This document shows positions 1 through 8,587 of a stretch of 64,000 bases of DNA, piece by piece. The position numbers and the translations under genes are program-made. The stretch comes from Azospirillum soli. GTDB taxonomy: Bacteria > Pseudomonadota > Alphaproteobacteria > Azospirillales > Azospirillaceae. Location: positions 558,001 to 622,000 of the forward strand of contig NZ_JAGINQ010000001.1 of NCBI RefSeq assembly GCF_017876165.1, given 5' to 3'. Positions within the stretch are counted from its first letter, which is position 1; the number at the start of each line of letters is the position of its first letter. Under the pieces are notes generated by a model, which searched no databases, was not told the DNA's origin, and saw only the letters and a program-made list of their open reading frames with translations.

Positions 1-218
1 GTCTTGATAAGGTCTTCAATCACGCGAAACACACGGTATTCCGCCTTATTCATGAGGTTCTTCTTTCGGAAATCGGCCTGTGTCACGAAACGGATCTGGT
101 TGTCCGAAAACTTCGTGCTGAACTTGGCCTCATCCGCGCGCCTGCGCTGGGCCTCGCCACGGGTGACAATATGAAAGATGGCCATGCCGACCAGCACGCC
201 GATCACAAACGTTTCCAA
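1..218 (-). CDS. Partial membrane protein, DUF2726-like start (3' end outside window)
   Basis: The N-terminal 72 codons are visible and the rest lies left of the window. The only start possible in this frame is TTG at 216-218, because an in-frame TGA lies 15 bases upstream. A GGAG box six bases before the TTG supports it. Residues 4-20 form one membrane segment (TFVIGVLVGMAIFHIV), followed by a basic, polar stretch and then a KNLMNKAEYRVFRVIEDLI segment. That last segment resembles the beginning of DUF2726 domains (nuclease-like fold proteins with an N-terminal anchor). The family guess rests on this short stretch only. The gene follows the pentapeptide-repeat gene on the same strand by about 110 bases. 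Confidence 0.5.
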   Translation of the reverse strand, partial: METFVIGVLVGMAIFHIVTRGEAQRRRADEAKFSTKFSDNQIRFVTQADFRKKNLMNKAEYRVFRVIEDLIK

Positions 219-329
219 CGCATTCTCCGGACATCAGAAATGGCAAGGGTGGCGCGCGTCAGTGACACCACCAGCCGCACCTGTCAAGGCGCCAATCACC
301 ACCCAGAAGAGAAAACCAGGAGCGTTATC

Positions 330-1517
330 TCACGCCGACGCTGCTTCCATCCCGACCGCGAACGACACGTCCGCCCCCCGCAGCGTCGCCGAGGTCGCCT
401 TAATCAACGACAGATCCGCGCCGTGCAGGATCGTTCCCGCCAGACTAACGTCCCGCAGGTCCGCACCGGTCAGGCTGGCCTCCGCGAGGTTGGTCGGCCA
501 CATGCGGCTGCCGTCCCCTGCCAGATCCACCGAGCGCATCCGCGCCCGCCACAGCTTCGCCCCGGCCAGATTGGCGCCGCGCAGGTTGCAGCCCGACAGG
601 TCGGCGCTGGTGAAGTCCGCCTCGCGCAGGTCGCAATAGGACAGGTCCGCCATGACCAGCTTGGCGCCCGAGAAATCCGCCCCGCGCAAGCCGCAGAAAC
701 GCATCGCGCAGCCGGCCAGCAGCTGGTTGGCAAAGCCGTAGCCGCGCAAATCCGCCCGTTGCAGTTCCAGCCGCGTGCCCGCCTTGCCGCCGTGGTCCAC
801 CCACAGCTGGTGCGCGGAGATGGCGTCGGCGATCCGTTCGGCGAGGCTCGTCAGGCCGGTGCCGTCCACGTCGATGCCGCGCCGCTCCAGCGTCCGGCGC
901 AACTCCTCATCCAGCCGGGCACCGCACATCAGGGCGCCTTCCAGCGTGGCGGTGCGCATCACCGCATCGACCAGATTGGCCCCGATCAGGATGGCGCCCG
1001 ACAGATCGCCGCCCGTGAAGTCCGCCCCGGCCATGTCGCAGCCGGAAAAGTCGCACTGCGCCATGCGCGCCTCGGCCAGAACCGCCCTGGTCAGCTTCGA
1101 TCCCACGAAGGTCGTGCTGCCGTCCGCGTTACCGGCCGGACGCCGGTCGTCGGCGCCCATCATCATGCCCTTGCGCAGGTCGGCGCCGCGCAGGTTCGCC
1201 TCGTGCAGCTTGGCCCCTTCCACCCGCGCGCCGCGCAGGTCGGCGGATTCCAGCGTCGCCCCGGTCAGGTCGGCCTTGGACAGGTCGGCGCCGAACAGGT
1301 CCGTCTTGGTCAGGACGGCGCCCACCATCCGCGCGGAGTTCAGGTTCGCCCCGGCCAGCTTGGCGTTGCTCAGGTTGATGCGGTTCAGCCCCAGACGGGA
1401 CAGGTTGTGGAAGCTGAGGTCGGCGCAGCGCCCCTGCCCGCTGGGATCGCGGGTCAGCCATTGCTGGTGCTTGACCAGCGCGTTGCGGATCGCCCGCAGG
1501 TATCGCTCTTCGGTCAT
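330..1517 (-). CDS. Pentapeptide-repeat protein
   Basis: A 395-residue protein made almost wholly of A(D/N)LXX five-residue repeats (for example ANLRGADLRK, ADLSGAILIGANL), which fold into a right-handed quadrilateral beta-helix. The repeats form two blocks, roughly residues 55-210 and 255-390. Between them is a helical linker containing a second copy of an N-terminal-like motif (ERIADAISAHQLWVDHGGKAG, compare RNALVKHQQWLTRDPSG near the start). So the protein is a tandem duplication of a helical cap plus repeat domain. The start is ATG at 1515-1517, preceded by GCGGAAAC; a longer frame to 1616 exists but lacks a good ribosome site. The cellular role of such proteins is usually unknown; some mimic DNA or act as scaffolds. 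No signal peptide or membrane segment is seen. Confidence 0.85.
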   Translation of the reverse strand: MTEERYLRAIRNALVKHQQWLTRDPSGQGRCADLSFHNLSRLGLNRINLSNAKLAGANLNSARMVGAVLTKTDLFGADLSKADLTGATLESADLRGARVEGAKLHEANLRGADLRKGMMMGADDRRPAGNADGSTTFVGSKLTRAVLAEARMAQCDFSGCDMAGADFTGGDLSGAILIGANLVDAVMRTATLEGALMCGARLDEELRRTLERRGIDVDGTGLTSLAERIADAISAHQLWVDHGGKAGTRLELQRADLRGYGFANQLLAGCAMRFCGLRGADFSGAKLVMADLSYCDLREADFTSADLSGCNLRGANLAGAKLWRARMRSVDLAGDGSRMWPTNLAEASLTGADLRDVSLAGTILHGADLSLIKATSATLRGADVSFAVGMEAASA

Positions 1518-1640
1518 GCGACGTTTCCGCGCCGGTTTCGACCCGGCCCCTCTCCCGCACGCCCCCCGATTGAAAGGTTCGGGTTCGCGCCACGCAGGGA
1601 TGTTACAGGGAAGCAACCTAAAACGACAGGGGCGAACGCC

Positions 1641-2375
1641 TCACCGAACTGCGTCGGAAAGTAGCGCCCCCCGCGAGGCCATCATGTACAGTCCCATATG
1701 GTGGGCCGGCCCCTGCGGGTGCGCCGCCGTCTCCGGCAGACCAAGCTCCCGCACCGCCTCCATCGGAAGGTCGTAGGTGGCGCAGCCCGGCTCGTGCACC
1801 ACCACGTCCTTCAGCGTCGGCACCATGCCGTGGTTGCGCGCCGACAGCAGCGTCAGCACGAAATCCATGACGCAGATGTCCGTGCAGATGCCGACCGTCA
1901 CCACCGATTCCAGCCGGTGCCTGTTGATCCAGTCCACCAGCCGGTTCTTACCGTCCTTCCCGGTCGCGCCGACAAAGAAGTTGATGCAGTCCTTGGCGAT
2001 CAGGGTCGTGTTGGGCGCGGTCTCCAGCCATTTCAGCTCCGGCACCAGTTCGTCGTGGCCCGTGCCGGCGATGCAGTGCGGCGGGTACGGCGGCTCCGGC
2101 TTGCCCGGATCGTGGCTGTCCAGCGAAGCGCAAATCGGCCAGCCGGCCTCCACGAAACGGCGGGCGAGCCGGTCGGTCTCGTCGATCATGCGGGCGATCT
2201 GCGCGTTCGGGGCCGGCGGGGCGAGCGGGCCGCAGCCGACGCCAGCGAAGCCGTTCACCTCGTCGATGATCACCAGCCCGGTCAGCCCGGCCGGCATCTC
2301 GTAGGCGCCCACGGCCACCGGAAAGGTGCGGCGGAGCGTGTCCAGCGCGTCATCGCGGACCAGCAGATCGAGCAT
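1641..2375 (-). CDS. Isochorismatase-family cysteine hydrolase, nicotinamidase-like
   Basis: A 244-residue cytoplasmic hydrolase of the isochorismatase/nicotinamidase family. The expected triad is visible: Asp38 (VIIDEVNGF), Lys128 (TLIAKDC) and a cysteine near 168 (GICTDICVMD). The metal-binding region DSHDPGKPE...YPPHC at 86-101 is typical of nicotinamidases that hydrolyse nicotinamide to nicotinate for NAD salvage. The DSHxPGxPE/PYPPHC pattern is closer to plant and alphaproteobacterial nicotinamidase-like proteins than to E. coli PncA, so the substrate is not certain. The start at 2375 has an excellent GGAGGAACC site directly upstream. It is transcribed toward the pentapeptide gene with a gap of about 120 bases. 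Confidence 0.8.
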   Translation of the reverse strand: MLDLLVRDDALDTLRRTFPVAVGAYEMPAGLTGLVIIDEVNGFAGVGCGPLAPPAPNAQIARMIDETDRLARRFVEAGWPICASLDSHDPGKPEPPYPPHCIAGTGHDELVPELKWLETAPNTTLIAKDCINFFVGATGKDGKNRLVDWINRHRLESVVTVGICTDICVMDFVLTLLSARNHGMVPTLKDVVVHEPGCATYDLPMEAVRELGLPETAAHPQGPAHHMGLYMMASRGALLSDAVR

Positions 2376-2675
2376 GGTTCCTCCGGTCAGGCAGCGGATC
2401 ACCCACCATACCCAACAGGCAACCCGGCGTCATGTCCAGCTTCCCCTGCCCCGCCCGGCGTTGCATGCATAGGACTGCGACAAATTGGCATTACCACCGG
2501 CGCCGGGATCGGGCGTCGGCATGATTCGTCCAGCGTTTCGAACGATTGTTGCAACCGCGAAGGCGGTTTTGAACCATCGGAGCGTGGGATTGCGACGCGA
2601 TGTCGCGGTGCCAAGCGCCTTTAAGTTGGCCCTGATGATAACGAGGGCGCTGCCGCCGCAACCGAAGGTGCACGA
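2376..2675. other. Divergent intergenic region
   Basis: This 300-base spacer separates the minus-strand cysteine hydrolase gene from the plus-strand membrane protein gene at 2676, so it should carry promoters for both. It contains a 5-5 inverted repeat GCGAC-gcgat-GTCGC at 2592-2606. No RNA gene or convincing sigma-70 hexamer pair was found. Confidence 0.5.
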
Positions 2676-3248
2676 ATGGTCATATCGGCCGAGTTTCTGG
2701 GCTTGCTGCTGCTGGTGACCAGCGCCGCCGCGCTCGGCCTGTCGATCGTCATGGATGTCGGGCGGGTCAGCGCCGAAAAGGCGCGCGAAACGATGATGCA
2801 GCGCCAGCACGAGAAGAAGAAGGCCGCGCTGACCGAATGGAAGCGCAAGACAGAACAGACGCGCGGCGAGTTGACCGGGCTCCAGGCCCGCCACACGGAA
2901 TTTACCGGGCGCCGCCACAAGGCGCTGACCGAGATCAAGGCCCTGGAGTTCGCCAAGGTCGAGCTGGTCCATGAACTGGGCGACAGTGACGAAACGACCG
3001 GCTTCTGGGCGCAGCTGAACGTTCAGGACAACGTCGCCACCATCGAGCGGCGCGACGTCATCTTTTCCCGCCAGATCTGGGAATACCGCAACGTGGCCCA
3101 CGTCTTCGCGCCGGCGCCCGACCAGGCGACCGCTCTCCTGCGCACCGCCTTCACCGCCAAGAACGGCGTGCTGCCGTCGCAGATCGTGCCGCTGTCCATG
3201 GCCCCGGACATCGGCGCCGGGATCGGTTCAAAGGCCCTCTCCGCATGA
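2676..3248 (+). CDS. Membrane-anchored coiled-coil protein of unknown function (first of a pair)
   Basis: A 190-residue protein with one N-terminal membrane segment (about residues 4-25, FLGLLLLVTSAAALGLSIVM). A charged region rich in Lys, Glu and Arg at about 33-90 is predicted by eye to be a coiled coil, and a globular C-terminal part follows (IWEYRNVAHVFAPAPDQATALLRTAF). GAAGG lies seven bases before the ATG. Its stop overlaps the start of the next gene by four bases (ATGA), so the two are translationally coupled and probably form a complex. I do not recognise the family. The topology suggests a small protein anchored in the inner membrane with its coiled coil on one side. Confidence 0.75.
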   Translation: MVISAEFLGLLLLVTSAAALGLSIVMDVGRVSAEKARETMMQRQHEKKKAALTEWKRKTEQTRGELTGLQARHTEFTGRRHKALTEIKALEFAKVELVHELGDSDETTGFWAQLNVQDNVATIERRDVIFSRQIWEYRNVAHVFAPAPDQATALLRTAFTAKNGVLPSQIVPLSMAPDIGAGIGSKALSA

Positions 3249-3862
3249 CCGGGATGATGCTCTATTTCAGCCTCGGGCTGATGATCCTGACGGTGCTGTC
3301 CAGCCGCTACTGGCGCCGGCAGCTGGTCTCGGTCCGGGAATCCCAGGCCAAGACCAGGGAGAAGATGGAGGAGTTGACCAAGGAGGTCGCCGACGTGGCC
3401 GCCGCCTACGCCCAACTCACCAACCAGCAGAGCGAAGCCGAAAAGCGAGTCGCCAAGGCCGAACAGGATCTGCAAGCCGCCCTGATCGAGCTGGACGCCA
3501 AGAAGGAAGCGCCGGTCAACCGCTACTACGTCCTCGACCGGCAGGAACCGCGCCAGGGCCGCTTCTGGGAGGCCGCGGTCCGCTACAACCCCGCCAACAC
3601 GCTCGCCACCGACCGCCAGGGCCAGCGCACCTGGACCGGCATCCGCCGCTACGTGATGATCGCGGAGGCCGAACGCGACGTCCGCGAACGCATCGCCGCG
3701 CGCTTTCCCCGCAAAGCGGGGTTCGAACTGGTGGAGGTGGCGCCCTGCCGCCTGAACGGCCTTGCCGTGAACCGCATCGCCGAATTCAGCACCTTCCGCA
3801 AGCCGGGCGCGGCGGAGGAGGACGCCAAGCCGGCGCGGCGCGCGGCAAGGGCGGGAGGCTGA
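3245..3862 (+). CDS. Membrane-anchored coiled-coil protein of unknown function (second of a pair)
   Basis: A 205-residue protein built like its upstream partner: a membrane segment at about residues 4-20, a coiled coil at about 25-88 (KTREKMEELTKEVADVAAAYAQL...) and a C-terminal domain from about 95 beginning NRYYVLDRQEPRQGRFWEAAV. That domain contains a WTGIRRYVMIAEAERDVRERI helix and a basic, Ala-rich tail. It overlaps the preceding gene by ATGA. No family was recognised. The duplicated architecture suggests the pair arose by duplication or forms a hetero-oligomer. The next gene is convergent. Confidence 0.75.
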   Translation: MTGMMLYFSLGLMILTVLSSRYWRRQLVSVRESQAKTREKMEELTKEVADVAAAYAQLTNQQSEAEKRVAKAEQDLQAALIELDAKKEAPVNRYYVLDRQEPRQGRFWEAAVRYNPANTLATDRQGQRTWTGIRRYVMIAEAERDVRERIAARFPRKAGFELVEVAPCRLNGLAVNRIAEFSTFRKPGAAEEDAKPARRAARAGG

Positions 3863-3923
3863 AACGAAAAACGCGAGAGGCCCTGCCTCTCGCGCTCTCC
3901 GCCAAGGGCCGGTCGGCCCTTGG
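3861..3923 (-). terminator. Intrinsic terminator for the phosphomannomutase operon
   Basis: Two stem-loops lie just past the stop of the minus-strand phosphomannomutase gene. The first met by polymerase is CCAAGGGCC-ggtc-GGCCCTTGG (3902-3923, perfect 9-bp arms). The second is GCGAGAGG-ccctg-CCTCTCGC (3873-3893), which on the minus strand runs into a T-rich tract (GTTTTTCGTTTC, 3861-3872). The second is a textbook rho-independent terminator for the minus strand. It may also help insulate the convergent plus-strand pair ending at 3862. Confidence 0.85.
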
Positions 3924-3935
3924 AACCCAGTGCTC

Positions 3936-5336
3936 TCAGTGACCGCCGCTGCCGTCGAAGGACGGGGCGTTCATGCCCGACTTCTCCAGCTGCTCGATCA
4001 GCGCGGCCTTCAGGCGCTCCAGACCCTCGGGGCTGAAGGCCTCGGCGCGGGCAACCAGCACGTCCTGGGTGTTGGACGCGCGCAGCAGCCACCAGCCGTC
4101 CGGAGTCGTGACGCGAACGCCGTCGATGTCGTTGACGTTGGCACCCTCGGCCTTCAGGCGCTCCTTCACCTCGTCCACGACCTTGAACTTGCGCTCCTCG
4201 TCGATCTGGAAGCGGGTCTCCGGGGTGTTGACCACGTCCGGCAGACGGTCGCGCAGGTCGGCCAGCGACACGCCGAGCTTGCTGACCAGCCCGATCAGGC
4301 GCACGGCGCAATACAGCGCGTCGTCGAAGCCGTACCACTTGTCGGCGAAGAAGATGTGGCCCGACATCTCGCCGGCCAGCGGCGAGCCCGTCTCCGCCAT
4401 CTTCGCCTTCAGCAGCGAATGGCCGGTCTTCCACATCAACGGCTTGCCGCCGTTCTTGGCGATCTCGTCGAACAGCGTCTGGCTGGCCTTCACGTCGGCG
4501 ATGATGGTCGCGCCCGGATGGCTCTTCAGCACGTCGGCGGCGTAGATCGCGACCAGCTGGTCGCCCCACACCACGCGCCCCTTGTGGTCGATGGCGCCGA
4601 TGCGGTCGCCGTCGCCGTCGAAGCCGATGCCGAGGTCGCAGCCGTTGTCGGCGACCGCCTTCTTCAGATCGACGAGGTTCTTCTCGACCGTCGGATCGGG
4701 GTGGTGGTTCGGGAAATTGCCGTCGATCTCATCGAACAGAAGGATGTGCTCGCCCGGCAGCTTGGCGGTCAGGCGGCGCAGGATCTCGCCCGACGCGCCG
4801 TTGCCGGCGTCCCAGGCCACCTTCAGGTCGCGCACGCCGTCGTAATCCTTCAGCAGGCGCGCGACATACTCGTCCTTCACGTCGACCTGCTCGCTGGAGC
4901 CCTGGCCCGACACGTAGTCGGCCTTGGCCGCGATGGTGCCGAGGTCGAGGATCTGCTGGCCGTACACCGGGCCCTTGCCCAGCATCATCTTGATGCCGTT
5001 GTAGTCCGGCGGGTTGTGCGAGCCGGTGATCATGATGCCGGCCGCCGCCTCGCGGTCGCGGGTGGCGAAATACAGCATCGGCGTCGGGCCGAGGCCGATG
5101 CGCAGAACGTGCAGGCCGCAGGCGACCAGACCTTCGACCAGGGCGGCTTCCAGCTCCGGCGAGGACAGGCGGCCGTCGTAGCCGACGCAGACCGTCTTGC
5201 CGCCGCCACGCACGACCACGGTGCCGAAGGCGCGTCCGACGGCGCGGGCGTCGGCGGGGTTCAGCGTCTTGCCGACGATGCCGCGGATGTCGTACTCGCG
5301 CAGCACGGTCGGGTGGAAATTATGGGCTTCGCTCAT
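3936..5336 (-). CDS. Phosphomannomutase/phosphoglucomutase
   Basis: A 466-residue alpha-D-phosphohexomutase, the usual length for AlgC/ManB-type enzymes, interconverting hexose 6- and 1-phosphates in the cytoplasm. The phosphorylated-serine loop is TGSHNP with Ser106. The metal loop is DGDGDR at 240-245. The sugar-recognition loop GEMSGH lies near 330, and the C-terminal phosphate site RASNTQ is present. It is the last gene of a galU-ugd-mutase operon, 16 bases after ugd. Together they convert glucose 6-phosphate (or mannose 6-phosphate) through the 1-phosphate to UDP-glucose and UDP-glucuronate for exopolysaccharide or LPS. Whether glucose or mannose is preferred cannot be read from the sequence; many such enzymes use both. 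GGAGG lies upstream of the ATG. Confidence 0.93.
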   Translation of the reverse strand: MSEAHNFHPTVLREYDIRGIVGKTLNPADARAVGRAFGTVVVRGGGKTVCVGYDGRLSSPELEAALVEGLVACGLHVLRIGLGPTPMLYFATRDREAAAGIMITGSHNPPDYNGIKMMLGKGPVYGQQILDLGTIAAKADYVSGQGSSEQVDVKDEYVARLLKDYDGVRDLKVAWDAGNGASGEILRRLTAKLPGEHILLFDEIDGNFPNHHPDPTVEKNLVDLKKAVADNGCDLGIGFDGDGDRIGAIDHKGRVVWGDQLVAIYAADVLKSHPGATIIADVKASQTLFDEIAKNGGKPLMWKTGHSLLKAKMAETGSPLAGEMSGHIFFADKWYGFDDALYCAVRLIGLVSKLGVSLADLRDRLPDVVNTPETRFQIDEERKFKVVDEVKERLKAEGANVNDIDGVRVTTPDGWWLLRASNTQDVLVARAEAFSPEGLERLKAALIEQLEKSGMNAPSFDGSGGH

Positions 5337-5352
5337 GTTCTTGTTTTCCTCC

Positions 5353-6678
5353 TCAAACCGCGGCGACCGGCGCCACCGGCCGGCCGATGGAGCTGTAGGT
5401 GAAGCCGGCCTGGGCCATGTCCTCGGGATTGTAGATGTTGCGCAGGTCGATCATGACCGGCCGCTTCAGCAGCGACTTGACCCGCTTCAGATCCAGCGCC
5501 CGGAACTCGTTCCACTCCGTCAGGATCGCCACGCAATCGGCCCCGTCCAGCGCGCCGTAGGCGTCGTCGGCCCACTCCACGCCGGGCAGCAGCTTTTGCG
5601 CCTCGTGCATGCCCGCCGGGTCGAAGGCGCGCACCGTGGCGCCCGCCTTCTGCAACGCCGGGATGATGTCGAGCGAGGGGCTGTCGCGCATGTCGTCGGT
5701 GTTCGGCTTGAACGTCACGCCCAGCACGCCGATGGTCTTGCCGTCGACAGTGCCGCCGCAGGCCGCGATGATCCGCTCGGCCATCTGCTTCTTGCGCTTG
5801 TCGTTGATGTCCACCACCGTCTCGATGATGCGCAGCGGGCTGCCCACCTGCTGGGCGGTGCGGACCAGCGCCAGCGTGTCCTTGGGGAAGCACGACCCGC
5901 CGTAGCCCGGACCGGGGTGCAGGAACTTCTTGCCGATGCGGCCGTCCAGGCCGATGCCGCGCGCCACGTCGTGCACGTTGGCGCCGACCTTCTCGCACAG
6001 ATCGGCGATCTCGTTGATGAAGGTGATCTTGGCGGCCAGGAAGGTGTTGGCGGCGTACTTGGTCAACTCCGCCGTCTCCAGCGAGGTCAGCACGATCGGC
6101 GTTTCAATCAGGTAGAGCGGCCGGTACAGCTTGCGCATCACCTCCGACGCGCGGTCCGACGTGGTGCCGATGACCACGCGATCGGGCCGCATGAAGTCGC
6201 CGATGGCCGAACCCTCGCGCAGGAACTCGGGGTTGGAGGCGACGTCGAACTCGGCGTCCGGACGGACCCGGCGGATGATCGCCTCGACCTCGCGGCCGGT
6301 GCCGACGGGAACGGTCGATTTGTTGACCACCACCGTGTAGTGGTCGAGGTTCTGCGCGATCTCCTCGGCCGCCGCGTAGACGTAGGACAGGTCGGCGTGG
6401 CCGTCGCCGCGCCGCGAGGGCGTGCCGACCGCGATGAACACCGCGTCCACGCCCTGCATGGCTTCCTTGAGGTCGAGCGTGAAGGACAGCCGCCCGGCGG
6501 CGACGTTGCGGGCCACCAGATCGTCCAGGCCCGGTTCGTAGATGGGGATCTCGCCGCGCTTCAGGCGCTCGATCTTGCCGGCGTCCTTGTCGACGCAGCA
6601 GACGTGGACGCCGAATTCAGAAAAACAGGCGCCGGACACAAGACCGACATACCCAGTACCGATCATCGCAATGCGCAT
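5353..6678 (-). CDS. ugd: UDP-glucose 6-dehydrogenase
   Basis: A 441-residue UDP-glucose dehydrogenase that oxidises UDP-glucose to UDP-glucuronate with two NAD+. The N-terminal NAD-binding motif [10 protein letters not shown] is at residues 7-16. The catalytic cysteine is Cys263 in [12 protein letters not shown], and the central domain helix [19 protein letters not shown] is at about 205-223. The start MRIAMIGTG at 6678 is preferred over a 22-residue upstream extension because CGAGGG lies six bases before it and the family begins at the Rossmann strand. It is the middle gene of the galU-ugd-mutase operon. The product feeds uronic-acid-containing capsule, exopolysaccharide or LPS. Confidence 0.96.
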   Translation of the reverse strand: MRIAMIGTGYVGLVSGACFSEFGVHVCCVDKDAGKIERLKRGEIPIYEPGLDDLVARNVAAGRLSFTLDLKEAMQGVDAVFIAVGTPSRRGDGHADLSYVYAAAEEIAQNLDHYTVVVNKSTVPVGTGREVEAIIRRVRPDAEFDVASNPEFLREGSAIGDFMRPDRVVIGTTSDRASEVMRKLYRPLYLIETPIVLTSLETAELTKYAANTFLAAKITFINEIADLCEKVGANVHDVARGIGLDGRIGKKFLHPGPGYGGSCFPKDTLALVRTAQQVGSPLRIIETVVDINDKRKKQMAERIIAACGGTVDGKTIGVLGVTFKPNTDDMRDSPSLDIIPALQKAGATVRAFDPAGMHEAQKLLPGVEWADDAYGALDGADCVAILTEWNEFRALDLKRVKSLLKRPVMIDLRNIYNPEDMAQAGFTYSSIGRPVAPVAAV

Positions 6679-6748
6679 GAGAACCCTCGTAGCCTCGATC
6701 CGTTCTGCCGGCGGTTCATCGTCGAAGCGGCGGTGTCCCGGCACACGT

Positions 6749-6784
6749 CGCCCGCCGCACCCGAATGAACGGGTACGGCGGGCG
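6749..6784. other. Strong stem-loop between galU and ugd
   Basis: A near-perfect inverted repeat: 15-base arms (CGCCCGCCG-c-ACCCG and CGGGT-a-CGGCGGGCG) with one mismatch around a six-base loop. It lies between the galU stop (6809) and the ugd start (6678). No T-run follows on either strand, so it is not a standard intrinsic terminator. It could stabilise or process the mRNA, or reduce downstream expression. Confidence 0.7.
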
Positions 6785-6808
6785 CGCGGATCATAGCAGA
6801 ACAGTGTG

Positions 6809-7678
6809 TCAGCAGTACTTCCGAAGCATCTCGCGCACCTTGGCGGACATGTCCGGCCGCTTCAGCGCGTGGGCGAGGGTCGCCTCGATGAAGCCGACCT
6901 TGTCGCCGCAGTCGAAGCGCTCGCCTTCGAAACGCAGGCCATGGAACGGCTGGTTGCCGATCAGCTTGGCCATGGCGTCGGTCAGCTGGATTTCGTTGCC
7001 GGCGCCGCGCTGCTGCTTCTCCAGATGGTCGAAGACCTCCGGCTGGAGGATGTAGCGGCCGATGATCGACAGGGTGGAGGGAGCTTCTTCCGGCTTCGGC
7101 TTCTCGACGAGGCCGCGCACGGTGGCCAGACGGCCGTCGTCCTTCTCCACGTCCAGAATGCCGTAGCTGCTGGTGCGCTCGCGCGGGACGTCCACGACGG
7201 CGACGACGTTGCCGCCGACCTCGTTGTAGGCATCCACCATCTGCTTGAGGCAGGGGGTATCGGCCTGGACGAAGTCGTCGGGCAGCACGATGGCGAAGGG
7301 ATCGTTGCCGATCAGCGCCCGCGCGCACCACACCGCGTGGCCGAGGCCCAGCGGCACCTGCTGGCGGGTGTAGAAGCAGCGGCCGGGCGCGATCTCGCTG
7401 CCGCGCACCTCTTCCAGGGCGTCCTGCTTGCCGCGCTCCTCAAGGGTGCGGTTCAGCTCCGTGTCGGCGTCGAAGTGGTCTTCGATGGCGCGCTTGCTGC
7501 GGCCCGTCACGAACACGAAATCCTCGATGCCGGCGGCCCGCGCCTCTTCAACGGCGTGCTGCAACAGCGGCCGGTCGACCAGGGGCAGCATCTCCTTCGG
7601 GATCGCCTTGGTGGCCGGCAGGAAGCGCGTACCAAGACCGGCGACGGGGAACACCACCTTGCGCACGGGTTTTCGCAT
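6809..7678 (-). CDS. galU: UTP--glucose-1-phosphate uridylyltransferase
   Basis: A 289-residue nucleotidyltransferase joining glucose 1-phosphate and UTP to UDP-glucose. The nucleotide-binding loop GLGTRFLPATKAIPKEMLP lies at about residues 14-32. Other family motifs are visible: the VLPDDF metal-aspartate segment, the VEKP loop near 170 and the terminal lobe with GNQPFHGLRFEG and FDCGDKVGF. Length is typical (about 290). It is the first gene of the galU-ugd-mutase unit. The 136-base gap upstream to the J-domain gene could hold a promoter. Confidence 0.95.
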   Translation of the reverse strand: MRKPVRKVVFPVAGLGTRFLPATKAIPKEMLPLVDRPLLQHAVEEARAAGIEDFVFVTGRSKRAIEDHFDADTELNRTLEERGKQDALEEVRGSEIAPGRCFYTRQQVPLGLGHAVWCARALIGNDPFAIVLPDDFVQADTPCLKQMVDAYNEVGGNVVAVVDVPRERTSSYGILDVEKDDGRLATVRGLVEKPKPEEAPSTLSIIGRYILQPEVFDHLEKQQRGAGNEIQLTDAMAKLIGNQPFHGLRFEGERFDCGDKVGFIEATLAHALKRPDMSAKVREMLRKYC

Positions 7679-7814
7679 TGGGGTTCTCTTGTGGTTGAAT
7701 TCTATGTCGAAATGAACGTCAGGCGAGCCGACTTATTCCGCGCGGTCCGCCTGTAAGGTTTTCTGCCACACGGACTCATGGGGCGCAACCGCCCTTCCGG
7801 GACCCAGCGAAAGG

Positions 7815-8573
7815 CTAGGTGCGCAACAGCAAATCCTTCGCTTGGTTGAGTTTGGCGGCCAAATAGGTTGATCCGCCGTGGTCTGGATGCACTTTCATCA
7901 TCAGCCGTCGGTGCGCTTCCTTCACCTGATCGGGTGTAGCCCCCGGTGATAGCCCCAAAATGTCATACGCCTCTTCGCGGGTCATGGGGCCGCCCCCGCG
8001 CCCGCCACCGTTGTTCGCACCGCTCCCGCCGCCACTCCCGGCTGCACCGACCGCCTCTTCCGCCCGCTCCCGCCAGTCGGGGTGCGTGCGCTCCAGCCAC
8101 GCCTCCAGCACGCTGGCCGACTGCGCGTCGTCGCGGCGGCACTCCTCCAGCAGCGACAGCAGTTGCCCGATGGTCAGGGAGTCCAGCGTCCGCCCGCGCC
8201 ACGGCCCGTGCAGCACCTCACCGGACATGGTGCCGGTGTCGTGCGACAGCGTCATGCGCAGATAGAGCGTCTCGACGCGGGAGGTCTGCCCGCCGGACGG
8301 CCCGCGCGCGGCGCGGAAGGAATCGCGCAGCGTTCGCCAGCGCGTGAACAGCGGGAAGGCCACCGCGCCCAGCATCAGCGCCGTGCCCAGCCGCCCGGTC
8401 AGCGTCAGGAACACCACGACCGTGACGCCCAGCGCCACACCGCCGTAGCGCACCGTATAGGCCAGCGTGCGCGGGTCGGCCGACACGAAGGCGCGGGCCA
8501 GCATGTAGAAGCCGACCACCAGCGCGATGCCCAGGAGAAAGTACCCAAACATCCCGCCCTGCCCCGTTTCCAT
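7815..8573 (-). CDS. Membrane protein with C-terminal J domain
   Basis: A 252-residue protein with three hydrophobic segments in its first 80 residues (about 9-29, 44-60 and 62-77) and a C-terminal J domain at about 200-252 carrying HPD at 229-231. The middle region (105-165) has a [30 protein letters not shown] segment seen in Tim14-like bacterial J proteins. A Gly-rich linker precedes the J domain. It probably recruits DnaK to the inner membrane. It starts 14 bases after the VWA gene stop, so they are cotranscribed. The ribosome site is weak at the first ATG; a start at the MFGYF methionine (codon 8), preceded by GGGCAGGGCGGG, is an alternative. Confidence 0.82.
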   Translation of the reverse strand: METGQGGMFGYFLLGIALVVGFYMLARAFVSADPRTLAYTVRYGGVALGVTVVVFLTLTGRLGTALMLGAVAFPLFTRWRTLRDSFRAARGPSGGQTSRVETLYLRMTLSHDTGTMSGEVLHGPWRGRTLDSLTIGQLLSLLEECRRDDAQSASVLEAWLERTHPDWRERAEEAVGAAGSGGGSGANNGGGRGGGPMTREEAYDILGLSPGATPDQVKEAHRRLMMKVHPDHGGSTYLAAKLNQAKDLLLRT

Positions 8574-8587
8574 GATCGAAACTTTGT

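Noticed and set aside
171..1664. Long plus-strand open frame of 497 codons
   Set aside because: It is antisense to the pentapeptide gene, whose repeat pattern is unmistakable. The Arg/Gln/Ala-rich translation is typical of a shadow in high-GC DNA.
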